Below, one piece after another: positions 1 to 5,428 of a stretch of 8,629 nt of DNA (positions within the stretch are counted from its first letter, which is position 1; the number at the start of each line of letters is the position of its first letter). The stretch covers positions 1 to 8,629 of the forward strand of contig JAISZZ010000065.1 of assembly GCA_031284385.1 (NCBI GenBank). The letters are read 5' to 3'. Below the pieces are notes generated by a model. It had not been told where the DNA came from, made no database searches, and was given only the letters and a program-made list of their open reading frames with translations. This stretch comes from Treponema sp. (lineage in GTDB: Bacteria > Spirochaetota > Spirochaetia > Treponematales > Breznakiellaceae). The position numbers were made by a program, and so were the translations under genes.

Positions 1-166
1 AAAGTTTCGTATAAGCGTGGTTGAATCCATGATTGAAGTATAGACTGCCCGCCTGAAAGCCGCAATGCGCCTGAAAGCCGCAAGCCGGCAGGTTTAAATA
101 CGCCGGTATGTCAGGTATGGTACTTGTCATTTGCCTGGCCTTCAACGATTCTTTAATATGGCGCAT
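1..166 (-). CDS. Partial unrecognised ORF running off the left edge
   Basis: A minus-strand frame stays open from the TGA at 280-278 to the window edge, about 92 codons. The first ATG is at 166, giving MRHIKESLKARQMTSTIP at the N-terminus. The frame contains a tandem repeat read as CGFQA-H-CGFQA, caused by two exact 16-nt copies at 50-65 and 68-83 with an 18-nt period. No Shine-Dalgarno sequence precedes the ATG, and upstream the frame continues through the hairpin at 224-252, so the true start, if any, is uncertain. I do not recognise a domain. It could be the start of a real gene, or an open frame inside a dispersed repeat; the second is at least as likely given the hairpin and tandem repeat. 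Confidence 0.3.
   Translation of the reverse strand, partial: MRHIKESLKARQMTSTIPDIPAYLNLPACGFQAHCGFQAGSLYFNHGFNHAYTKL
50..83. repeat. 16-nt direct repeat, two copies, period 18
   Basis: CGCCTGAAAGCCGCAA occurs at 50-65 and again at 68-83, separated by TG. On the minus strand the period of 18 is a multiple of three, so it adds a six-residue repeat to the partial ORF without shifting its frame. Confidence 0.8.
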
Positions 167-223
167 CGCCGCATTTTGTCGAACCTTCGGTTCACAGGCG
201 CTTAGCCTGAAAAACTGCAAGAC

Positions 224-252
224 TGTTCGACAACCAACCGGGTTGTCGAACA
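224..252. repeat. Strong inverted repeat upstream of the methyltransferase
   Basis: TGTTCGACAACC (224-235) and GGTTGTCGAACA (241-252) form a perfect 12-bp stem with a 5-nt loop, extendable by GAC/GTC with one bulged base. It lies about 60 nt before the methyltransferase start and has no T run after it. It resembles the TTGTTC...GAACAA hairpins at 2586 and 3180, so it is probably one of a family of dispersed dyads; a regulatory or terminator role is not excluded. Confidence 0.75.
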
Positions 253-261
253 AGTCTACTA

Positions 262-267
262 TATAAT
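262..267 (+). promoter_or_regulatory. Possible -10 box for the methyltransferase
   Basis: A perfect TATAAT lies 44 nt before the ATG at 312. No convincing -35 box sits at 16-18 nt; the nearest TTGTCG, inside the hairpin arm, is only 13 nt away. The call is therefore weak. Confidence 0.3.
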
Positions 268-311
268 GAATATGGCTTCACGAAGACAAAAATTTCTGCT
301 AAAATATTGTT

Positions 312-1451
312 ATGGGTAAACAATTTCTTTTACTTAATATCGAAACAAATGAAATTTTATGTGAAAAGAAGGAATTTCTCAGTCAGCAACTTATTACTTA
401 TATTGGTAATAAAAGGGCATTACTCACATTTATAGGTGATGGAATTAGAAAAGTACAAAAACGATTACATAAAAATAAACTGTATATGTTTGATGTATTT
501 AGTGGTTCTGGAATTGTTTCTCGTTATTTTAAACAATTTTCCGATTTACTAATTGTAAATGATTTGGAAAAATACTCTACTTTGATAAATGAATGTTATT
601 TATCAAATAAAGATGATATCAATATGGTTTTATTGCATAAATATTATTATGATATTCTTGACAAAGTTAATAATCATTTAGTTAAAGGGTTTATATCCGA
701 GTTATATGCTCCAAAAAATGACATAAATATAAAAGCTGGTGAACGAGTTTTTTACACATCAAGAAATGCGATGTATATTGATACTGTCCGGCAAATAATA
801 GGAAAATTGCCTCAACAAGACCAAAAGTATTTTTTAGCGCCTTTATTATCAGAAGCATCGATACATACTAATACTTCAGGTGTTTTTAAGGGGTTTTACA
901 AAAACAAAAAAACCGGCATTGGACAATTTGGCGGTTTAAACCAAGACGCATTATTTAGAATTACCGGTGATATAAAATTACCATTTCCACTATTTAGTAA
1001 TTTTAATTGTGAATCCATTATCTGTAATGGAGATTCTAATCAAATAATAAGAAACTTGCCAGAAGTTGATATAGCATATTTGGATCCGCCCTATAATCAG
1101 CATCCATACGGCTCTAATTATTTTATGCTCAATTTAATATTGGATTATGAATGTCCAAAAAATACCAGCAAAATATCGGGGATTCCAGAAAATTGGAACC
1201 GTTCGAATTACAACAAAGAGAATTATGCGTTAAAATCACTTACCGAACTTGTTGAAAAAATTAAATCAAAATACGTTATAATATCATTCAACTCAGAAGG
1301 ATTTGTTAGTCATGTGGATATGAAAAATATGCTGAATAAAATCGGAAAAATCGAAGTATTAGAAATAAAATACAATACTTTTAGAGGAAGTAGAAATTTG
1401 AATAACCGAGAAATACATATAAAAGAATATCTATATTTACTGGAGAAATGA
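312..1451 (+). CDS. D12-class DNA adenine-N6 methyltransferase, 379 aa
   Basis: This gene should transfer a methyl group from S-adenosylmethionine to N6 of adenine in a specific DNA site. Three family landmarks are visible in order: YIGNKRALL (residues 30-38, the N-terminal AdoMet-site motif), FDVFSGSGIVS (60-70, the FxGxG motif), and the catalytic DPPY at 258-261 followed by NQHPYGSNYF. The order and spacing fit D12/alpha-class Dam-like or type II enzymes, but the recognition site cannot be read from the sequence. The gene is much richer in A and T than everything downstream, with A or T at most third codon positions, which suggests horizontal transfer. No intact restriction endonuclease is beside it; it either acts alone or lost its partner (see 1448-1576). 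No clear Shine-Dalgarno sequence precedes the ATG. The family call is firm, the biological role open. Confidence 0.9.
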   Translation: MGKQFLLLNIETNEILCEKKEFLSQQLITYIGNKRALLTFIGDGIRKVQKRLHKNKLYMFDVFSGSGIVSRYFKQFSDLLIVNDLEKYSTLINECYLSNKDDINMVLLHKYYYDILDKVNNHLVKGFISELYAPKNDINIKAGERVFYTSRNAMYIDTVRQIIGKLPQQDQKYFLAPLLSEASIHTNTSGVFKGFYKNKKTGIGQFGGLNQDALFRITGDIKLPFPLFSNFNCESIICNGDSNQIIRNLPEVDIAYLDPPYNQHPYGSNYFMLNLILDYECPKNTSKISGIPENWNRSNYNKENYALKSLTELVEKIKSKYVIISFNSEGFVSHVDMKNMLNKIGKIEVLEIKYNTFRGSRNLNNREIHIKEYLYLLEK

Positions 1452-1576
1452 ACCTACCAGCGCAGAATGGCTGCGTATTATCCCCACCCCCACTACAAAA
1501 AAAACTGCGGATAACCGTCCTTAAAATAACCATAGAATTACAAACTCTGGTTGACGAAATAGTTTCCGGTGATTAA
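1448..1576 (+). CDS. 42-codon ORF coupled to the methyltransferase, possible gene remnant
   Basis: The start ATG overlaps the methyltransferase stop as ATGA, and GGAG lies just before it, the usual layout of a translationally coupled second gene. The product begins MNLPAQNGCV and ends LKITIELQTLVDEIVSGD. The tail, with an L-x-x-L-V-D-E-I pattern, reminds me of the C-terminal ends of restriction-modification specificity regions, but it is too short to assign. A reasonable inference is that a partner gene once followed the methyltransferase and that a deletion joined its first codons to its last ones. It may equally be a chance ORF. It is GC-richer than the methyltransferase in its first half. 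Confidence 0.3.
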   Translation: MNLPAQNGCVLSPPPLQKKLRITVLKITIELQTLVDEIVSGD

Positions 1577-1618
1577 GCGTAAATCCTTACAAACTATAAA
1601 TTTGCGGACATCGTATCA

Positions 1619-2446
1619 TCATGCTCTTTTATGATTTTCTAGGATTTGATCAATAACTTTTATCACGCCGAAGTTATCGTTTGATTCGGCGGTAAAGGCC
1701 GCGTACTGTTTCATATCCGCATGGGCATTTTTAACAATATAGCTGTATTTTACGGATTGCAGCATTTCTATATCATTATAAGTATCGCCGAACGCCATCA
1801 TTTGTTCATATTTTAGCCCCATATCATCCGCGAGCATCCGTATCGCTTTACCTTTATTTATCCCAAAATTCATAATGTCAATCCAAATAGTGTCGCCCAC
1901 AGTTACGGAAAAATCATTCTCATATTTTGGCTTAAATATGTTTTCATAAAATTCTTTGCTGTTTTTATTCGGGAAATAAACGGTAAATTTATTCGCGTCT
2001 GCCGTAAACCGGTTAAAATTTTTGATAAAAGTAATTTTTGAATAAAAATATCTTAAATAATCTTCGTACATTTTATATTTTTCATGTACATAAGCCGAAT
2101 CTACTCCGCAGAGTATCGCTACGCCGTCAGTGTTATTTTCAGTGAAATCAATCATGGATTGGTATGCGGCGGGGGCAAGCAAGTCCTTAAAAATTATTTT
2201 TCCATGGCGGCTTATAATACAGCCGTTATCGCTGATAAAATTCATCTTGAGCTTCGCTTGTAAAAAAAGAGACTCCAGTGTGTATAATGGCCGTCCGCTT
2301 GCGGCGGTAAATTCTATGCCCAGTTTATTCAGTTCCGTGATATAATAATCAATATCCGGCGGTAATTCGCCCTTTTCAGTAAGAAGCGTATGATCCATAT
2401 CCGCCGCTATCAATTTTATGTCGTCTGTTATAGTCGCGGTTTGCAT
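1619..2446 (-). CDS. Cof-type HAD-superfamily phosphatase, 275 aa
   Basis: A haloacid-dehalogenase-superfamily hydrolase of the Cof/IIB type, expected to dephosphorylate sugar phosphates or other small phosphorylated metabolites in the cytoplasm. All four HAD motifs are present: DMDHT with nucleophile D16 and acid/base D18, motif II SGR at 50-52, the motif III lysine around K198 in NKGKA, and motif IV GDTYND at 220-225. The roughly 130 residues between motifs II and III match the C2-type cap of this group. The length is normal for Cof proteins. A run of five G, 5 nt before the ATG at 2446, is a good ribosome-binding site and supports this start. It stands alone on the minus strand, convergent with the methyltransferase. 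Substrate preference cannot be inferred. Confidence 0.92.
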   Translation of the reverse strand: MQTATITDDIKLIAADMDHTLLTEKGELPPDIDYYITELNKLGIEFTAASGRPLYTLESLFLQAKLKMNFISDNGCIISRHGKIIFKDLLAPAAYQSMIDFTENNTDGVAILCGVDSAYVHEKYKMYEDYLRYFYSKITFIKNFNRFTADANKFTVYFPNKNSKEFYENIFKPKYENDFSVTVGDTIWIDIMNFGINKGKAIRMLADDMGLKYEQMMAFGDTYNDIEMLQSVKYSYIVKNAHADMKQYAAFTAESNDNFGVIKVIDQILENHKRA

Positions 2447-2460
2447 AATTCCCCCTTTTT

Positions 2461-2480
2461 AATTCGTGTAATTCGCAGAC
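2461..2480 (+). repeat. Short interspersed repeat, copy 1
   Basis: AATTCGTGTAATTCGCAGAC matches the reverse complement of 3997-4016 at 17 of 20 positions and 4066-4085 at 16 of 20. The latter two form the ends of an inverted-repeat element; here there is a single arm, directly upstream of the ribosome-binding site of the HAD gene. Confidence 0.6.
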
Positions 2481-2539
2481 TTTTGCCAAATTCATGCCAT
2501 TGGATATGCTCAATAGCTTTATCGTTCTTTCACAAGTCG

Positions 2540-2575
2540 CAGCAAATGCTGTGCAAAATGCGGCACATTTTGCTG
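2540..2575. repeat. Imperfect dyad
   Basis: CAGCAAA (2540-2546) pairs with TTTGCTG (2569-2575), and TGTGC (2550-2554) pairs with GCACA (2563-2567). Together they make an interrupted hairpin in the gene-free stretch upstream of the HAD gene. Confidence 0.4.
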
Positions 2576-2585
2576 TTTTCATCGG

Positions 2586-2617
2586 AATTTGTTCAAAACT
2601 TCAGTTTTGAACAAATT
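2586..2617. repeat. Perfect 14-bp hairpin, TTCA loop (family copy 1)
   Basis: AATTTGTTCAAAAC (2586-2599), loop TTCA, GTTTTGAACAAATT (2604-2617). A near copy with the same loop is at 3180-3209, which marks this as a dispersed element and not a one-off terminator. No gene ends immediately before it on either strand. Confidence 0.8.
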
Positions 2618-2699
2618 TATTATAGAAAAAGGCCTTGCGTTAGGCAATGCCTATTCAGCGCCACCCAGATATATTTTCACCTAAAAACCCTAAAACTAG

Positions 2700-2770
2700 T
2701 ATATTTTAGCAAATTTTCTAAATATGATTTCCATATTTGGATAAAAATCGCGAATTTTGCTTAAAATATA
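2700..2770. repeat. 71-bp bipartite AT-rich dyad
   Basis: The outer arms are 2700-2717 (TATATTTTAGCAAATTTT) and 2753-2770. The complement of the right arm matches the left apart from one extra A on each side of GCAAA. Inside lies a second 7-bp dyad, AAATATG (2720-2726) and CATATTT (2732-2738). The nested symmetry suggests a cruciform-forming element. No coding capacity is seen here. Confidence 0.5.
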
Positions 2771-2802
2771 GTGGTTTCTAAGGAGCAAGCTCATTTCATT
2801 AC

Positions 2803-2846
2803 GCATTCGTCAATGAAATGGACGCGTCAATTTCATTGACGAATGC
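2803..2846. repeat. Perfect 17-bp inverted repeat with 10-nt spacer
   Basis: GCATTCGTCAATGAAAT (2803-2819) is exactly complementary to 2830-2846, with GGACGCGTCA between. A further CATTTCATT precedes it at 2792-2800. The right end abuts the CTAGGG-type repeat at 2845-2873, so the two may form one composite element. There is no T run to make it a clear terminator. Confidence 0.8.
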
Positions 2847-2873
2847 ACACTCGCTAAATCAGTGTTGCCCTAG
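2845..2873 (-). repeat. CTAGGG...GAGTG repeat, copy 1 (minus)
   Basis: Read on the minus strand, CTAGGG is followed by CACTGATTTA and GCGAGTG. It matches 7756-7785 on the plus strand at 26 of 30 aligned positions with one gap. Its CTA (minus TAG) supplies the stop codon of the radical-SAM remnant at 2870, so insertion next to or into that gene is possible. Confidence 0.6.
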
Positions 2874-3164
2874 GGAACAGCCAAATTCATTCCGCAGGCG
2901 CAAAAGTCTTTTATTTTTTTACCGAACAGCATATTTTGGTAGTAGTGCAGGCATCCGGGAAACATACCGTCCTCCGATTCGTTGAGGGATTTGCGGAAGC
3001 GGTTTGCGCGATCGCCGTTCACGATTTCCATGAACGGCGGCTGCTTTATATTTCCTAAAACATAATCAGGGGGTAGTCCGCTCAAAAATGAATGTCTCCG
3101 TTATAATTGAAATTCGCCTGACACAGGGAACTATGCAATGGTTTCGTACCGGCGACTCAAAATC
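2870..3164 (-). pseudogene. Degraded C-terminal remnant of a radical-SAM/SPASM protein
   Basis: The frame that ends at 2870 reads SGLPPDYVLGNIKQPPFMEI then VNGDRANRFRKSLNES and FPGC, the LGNI-x-eIwNG-xxxxFR-xxxx-C layout of SPASM domains that bind auxiliary iron-sulfur clusters. Directly upstream the match continues one frame over as NFNYNGDIHF (3114-3085), the usual NGDxxxC segment, and then hits TGA; a one-base shift at about 3085 would join the two as GDIHF-SGLPPDY. Further upstream, FESPVRNHCIVPC (to 3164) fits the Cys-containing lead-in but in a third frame. The cysteine expected after HF is lost, and the final Cys pair has become LHYY. No radical-SAM core (CxxxCxxC) is visible nearby. 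At least two frameshifts and a missing N-terminus mark it as dead. Confidence 0.6.
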
Positions 3165-3179
3165 AGAATAGTAAATAGA

Positions 3180-3209
3180 GTTGTTCAAGAACTTCAGTTT
3201 TTGAACAAC
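3180..3209. repeat. 13-bp hairpin, TTCA loop (family copy 2)
   Basis: GTTGTTCAAGAAC (3180-3192), loop TTCA, GTTTTTGAACAAC (3197-3209), with one G-T mismatch that would be a wobble pair in RNA. Same loop and core as the hairpin at 2586-2617. Confidence 0.75.
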
Positions 3210-3486
3210 ATCCGCTTAAAAACGGCAGACAACCAAAATCGCTATGTGAATTTTTTGCAGAATACTATACAATTTTTGTCCGTTAATATTTTTATTGCAG
3301 CCGGTATTATAACTTTCAAGGCGAGATATGTCCGTATACAGTTTTTCTTTCGTCATTTTTTTATGCCGTCCAACAATTACATCGTTGGTATAAGTTCCCA
3401 GATTGAATATGTGTACACCAAGTGCGAAATGCCGTTGCTGTCTCACGCTACTGTTCAAAACGCCGTTTTTTCGCCATATTATCGTT
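3210..3486. other. Stretch without a convincing gene
   Basis: Open frames exist on both strands (3138-3494 plus, 3216-3509 minus), but neither product resembles a known family, neither has a good ribosome-binding site, and they overlap each other. The minus frame could be eroded upstream sequence of the radical-SAM remnant, but I see no core motif that would show it. Confidence 0.4.
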
Positions 3487-3894
3487 ATGACTAAGCTGTC
3501 TACTTTCACGCTTCAAACACGCTCCCGTAACGAATGGATCAACATCACGGCTCAGGCGCAAAAAGCCGTAGCTTCTTCCGGTGTAAACGAAGGAATCTGC
3601 GTTGTTTTTACGCCACATACGACGGCGGCCATCACTATCAATGAAAACGCTGATCCGGATGTGCCGCGGGATATGCTTACCGCGCTCAACGCCGTTTCGC
3701 CTGACCGCGCGGATTTCCGCCATGCGGAAGGGAACTCCGCCGCCCATGCGAAAACCAGCCTTGTAGGGCCGTCAATCACGATAATCGTCTCAGGGGGCTG
3801 CCTGTTGCTCGGCACATGGCAGGGTATCTGGTTTACAGAATTTGACGGTCCCCGTGAACGTTCCGTCCATGTAAGGGTATTAGGCGGCGGTTAG
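3487..3894 (+). CDS. yjbQ: YjbQ/UPF0047 family protein, 135 aa
   Basis: A small cytoplasmic protein of the UPF0047 family, often named secondary thiamine-phosphate synthase because some members show weak activity of that kind; the physiological role is not settled. Visible family signatures are PHTTAAITINE (residues 43-53), HAEGNSAAHAKTSLVGPS (79-96, the conserved histidines and the NSxAHxK motif) and GTWQGIWFTEFDGPR (109-123). Starting at the ATG at 3487 gives the normal family length of about 135 residues. The same frame is open further upstream to 3403, but those 28 residues are Cys-rich and fit nothing in the family. No strong Shine-Dalgarno sequence precedes 3487. The gene stands alone and converges with the rpe-tmk run. 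The family assignment is firm. Confidence 0.93.
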   Translation: MTKLSTFTLQTRSRNEWINITAQAQKAVASSGVNEGICVVFTPHTTAAITINENADPDVPRDMLTALNAVSPDRADFRHAEGNSAAHAKTSLVGPSITIIVSGGCLLLGTWQGIWFTEFDGPRERSVHVRVLGGG

Positions 3895-3934
3895 TCCACG
3901 TTCTGTTTGGCGTTGCCAATTCTAACCGCCCTAA
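3880..3934 (+). terminator. Stem-loop over the yjbQ stop codon
   Basis: TTAG-GC-GGCGGTTAG (3880-3894) pairs with CTAACCGCC-CTAA (3922-3934) over 13 bp with a 2-nt bulge, and the loop holds a second small hairpin, TTGGC/GCCAA (3907-3919). The stem includes the stop codon. There is no U run after it, so it may act as an mRNA 3' stabiliser or a factor-dependent terminator. Confidence 0.45.
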
Positions 3935-3967
3935 AGTCGCACGTGTGCGGCAAACTTTGTGGCGGAG

Positions 3968-3979
3968 CCCCCCCCCCCC
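3968..3979. repeat. Run of 12 C
   Basis: A homopolymer between the convergent yjbQ and the 229-residue gene. It is not in a promoter position for either neighbour. It is the second long C run in the window; the other is in the lipoprotein gene at 7562-7574. Confidence 0.9.
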
Positions 3980-3996
3980 ATCAACCGCAGATTATG

Positions 3997-4085
3997 GTCC
4001 GCGAATTACGCTAATTTTCGCGAATAATGACCGCTGTAGTCCGTAAATCGCCTATTATTCACGTTAATTCGTTTAATTGGAGGAC
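3997..4085. repeat. 89-bp inverted-repeat element
   Basis: Two 32-bp arms, 3997-4028 and 4054-4085, begin with GTCC and end with GGAC and are complementary at 24 of 32 positions without gaps, around a 25-bp centre. The outer 20 bp of each arm matches the single copy at 2461-2480. It has no coding capacity and no evident target-site duplication, so it looks like a REP- or MITE-like dispersed element lying between convergent genes. Confidence 0.6.
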
Positions 4086-4135
4086 TCATTTTTGCGGCTT
4101 TTTTGCTCAAACGCGCTCAATGTAAAGTGCGTGTG

Positions 4136-4825
4136 CTAATAGGTGTTTTCGTCCATGGCTTCGAATTGGGCGCGTACTTTTTGGAGCAGCTCAAGTTCAC
4201 GGTTTAGTGTTTTTTCGTAATCGAGCGCGCCGTTTTCCATGCGGGTGGCCTCGTCTTCCCAGAATTGGATGCGCGGCAAGTTTATAAAACGAAAACGCTT
4301 ATCCAACGCTTTTTCCGCCCATTCTTTAGCGCCGTTCCAGTAGTAAAGTGCGGTACGGTAACAGGTTTCGGCAGTGTTAAGGCTGTCAAGATTTTGAGGC
4401 TTCCAAGGCGCATTGTAAAAGTATGCGTTACGTTTATTCCATTTGTTACCCAAAAATATGTATTGTTCGATAAGTTTAAGGTTTATATGCATCATAAAAA
4501 GGTAACGATACTTTTCCCACTGAGTTGTATTTTCTATCAGCGCCTCGGCGTACATCGGATTAGAAAAATCAGCGGCCAGCGACTTTTCCAGCCAATAAAT
4601 ATTCTCCATCGTGTCATCTGGATATTGAATATGGTGTAGATGGTAGAGCCGGTAAAACTGTTCTTTGTAGCGTACGATATACCCGTCAAGCGGCGCGGAA
4701 TTAGTAAGCAAAAGCGTGAGGGCGCAACAGGCTATAAGCGCGTTTTTGAGATATCTGCCGGCATTTTCGCATTTTATTGGTATGCACACCCTTTCATTAT
4801 CGGCATTAAACAAATATTTTGCCAA
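4136..4825 (-). CDS. Conserved spirochaete-type protein with N-terminal membrane segment, 229 aa or shorter
   Basis: I recognise no catalytic domain. A hydrophobic segment (LIACCALTLLLTNSAPLDGY, about residues 29-48) is followed by a hydrophilic, aromatic-rich, apparently helical body (YRLYHLHHIQYPDDTMENIYW, FLMMHINLKLI, YFYNAPW, CYRTALYYW), as in TPR-like or periplasmic anchored proteins. I recall similar proteins beside tmk in treponemes, but this is memory and not a search. The longest frame starts at TTG 4825, 52 nt inside tmk, without a Shine-Dalgarno sequence. A GTG at 4789 has AAAGG directly against it, too close for a normal site, so the true start is unclear; any of these still overlaps the tmk end, suggesting translational coupling. 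It is the last gene of the rpe-tmk run, and no clear terminator follows. Confidence 0.75.
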   Translation of the reverse strand: MAKYLFNADNERVCIPIKCENAGRYLKNALIACCALTLLLTNSAPLDGYIVRYKEQFYRLYHLHHIQYPDDTMENIYWLEKSLAADFSNPMYAEALIENTTQWEKYRYLFMMHINLKLIEQYIFLGNKWNKRNAYFYNAPWKPQNLDSLNTAETCYRTALYYWNGAKEWAEKALDKRFRFINLPRIQFWEDEATRMENGALDYEKTLNRELELLQKVRAQFEAMDENTY

Positions 4826-5427
4826 ACAGTATGCGCCACGTCATCTATTCCGGCGGAAGCGTCTATAATAACGACACGGCTGCCGTCGGCGCGACATGAA
4901 TCCAGCAGGCTGAGGTAACGCTCGCGGACGCGGATTTGGAAGTCAAGTTTTTCGTAAATATCTTTTTGGACGCGGGTTACAAGGCGTTTTTGCGTAATAT
5001 TCGGGTCTACATCAAAAAACAAGAGTAGTTCCGGCGCGGGAAAATCTTCATTGAATGTGGCCGGCAGCTTGTCGCCACATTCCAGCCCCTGATAAACACG
5101 CGATGAGAGTGTGTAGCGGTCGCATACGACAAGAGTGCCGTTAATGGCGGAAGCCACAATACCACCTTCACCGCGCAAATGTTCGGCGCGGTCAGCCGAA
5201 AAGAGACGCGCCATTGTTTCACCGAGCAATTTCACTTCACCGCGCAACGCGCCGCGTAAAAGCCGTCCGATGACTCCGTCTGTGGGCTCAAATGTGAACA
5301 ACACTGGCGGCAGAACTTGTTTTTGGCCGCTCTTACCATCAAAACGCCGCTTTAATATGTCAAGTTGAGTGCTTGTACCGCTGCCGTCTCCGCCTTCAAA
5401 CACAACAAAATTTTGCAAAACCGCCAT
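4774..5427 (-). CDS. tmk: Thymidylate kinase, 217 aa
   Basis: Phosphorylates dTMP to dTDP with ATP, an essential step towards dTTP. Visible motifs are the P-loop FEGGDGSGTSTQ (residues 10-21), EPTDG (47-51), LFSADRAEH (75-83) and the substrate-site CDRYTLSSRVYQG (102-114) with DRY at 103-105, then LLLFFDVDP. The usual P-loop lysine is replaced by threonine (GTST in place of GKST). I recall such variants in spirochaete Tmk proteins, so it need not mean loss of activity. The ATG lies 1 nt after the rpe stop, with AAGG 5 nt ahead, so the two are co-translated from one mRNA. The last 52 nt overlap the longest frame of the next gene. Length is normal for the family. Confidence 0.93.
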   Translation of the reverse strand: MAVLQNFVVFEGGDGSGTSTQLDILKRRFDGKSGQKQVLPPVLFTFEPTDGVIGRLLRGALRGEVKLLGETMARLFSADRAEHLRGEGGIVASAINGTLVVCDRYTLSSRVYQGLECGDKLPATFNEDFPAPELLLFFDVDPNITQKRLVTRVQKDIYEKLDFQIRVRERYLSLLDSCRADGSRVVIIDASAGIDDVAHTVWQNICLMPIMKGCAYQ

Positions 5428-5428
5428 A

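Noticed and set aside
50..83. CRISPR-like repeat
   Set aside because: Only two copies with a 2-nt gap, no spacers of constant length and no cas genes.
2390..2764. 124-codon plus-strand ORF across the HAD 5' end
   Set aside because: It overlaps the strongly supported HAD gene and then runs through dyad repeats; the product has no recognisable features.
3403..3486. N-terminal extension of the YjbQ protein
   Set aside because: The 28 extra residues fit no family member, and the ATG at 3487 gives the normal length.
2447..3486. tRNA or other structured RNA gene
   Set aside because: The hairpins do not combine into a cloverleaf, and no T-loop GTTC-x-A-x-x-C segment with an acceptor stem was found.
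3138..3509. Overlapping ORFs on both strands (118 and 97 codons)
   Set aside because: Neither has a ribosome-binding site or recognisable domain, and they cover each other; the stretch is better described as decayed or non-coding.
4265..4918. Plus-strand ORFs opposite the 229-residue gene and tmk
   Set aside because: They are shadows of minus-strand genes whose family motifs or context are clear.
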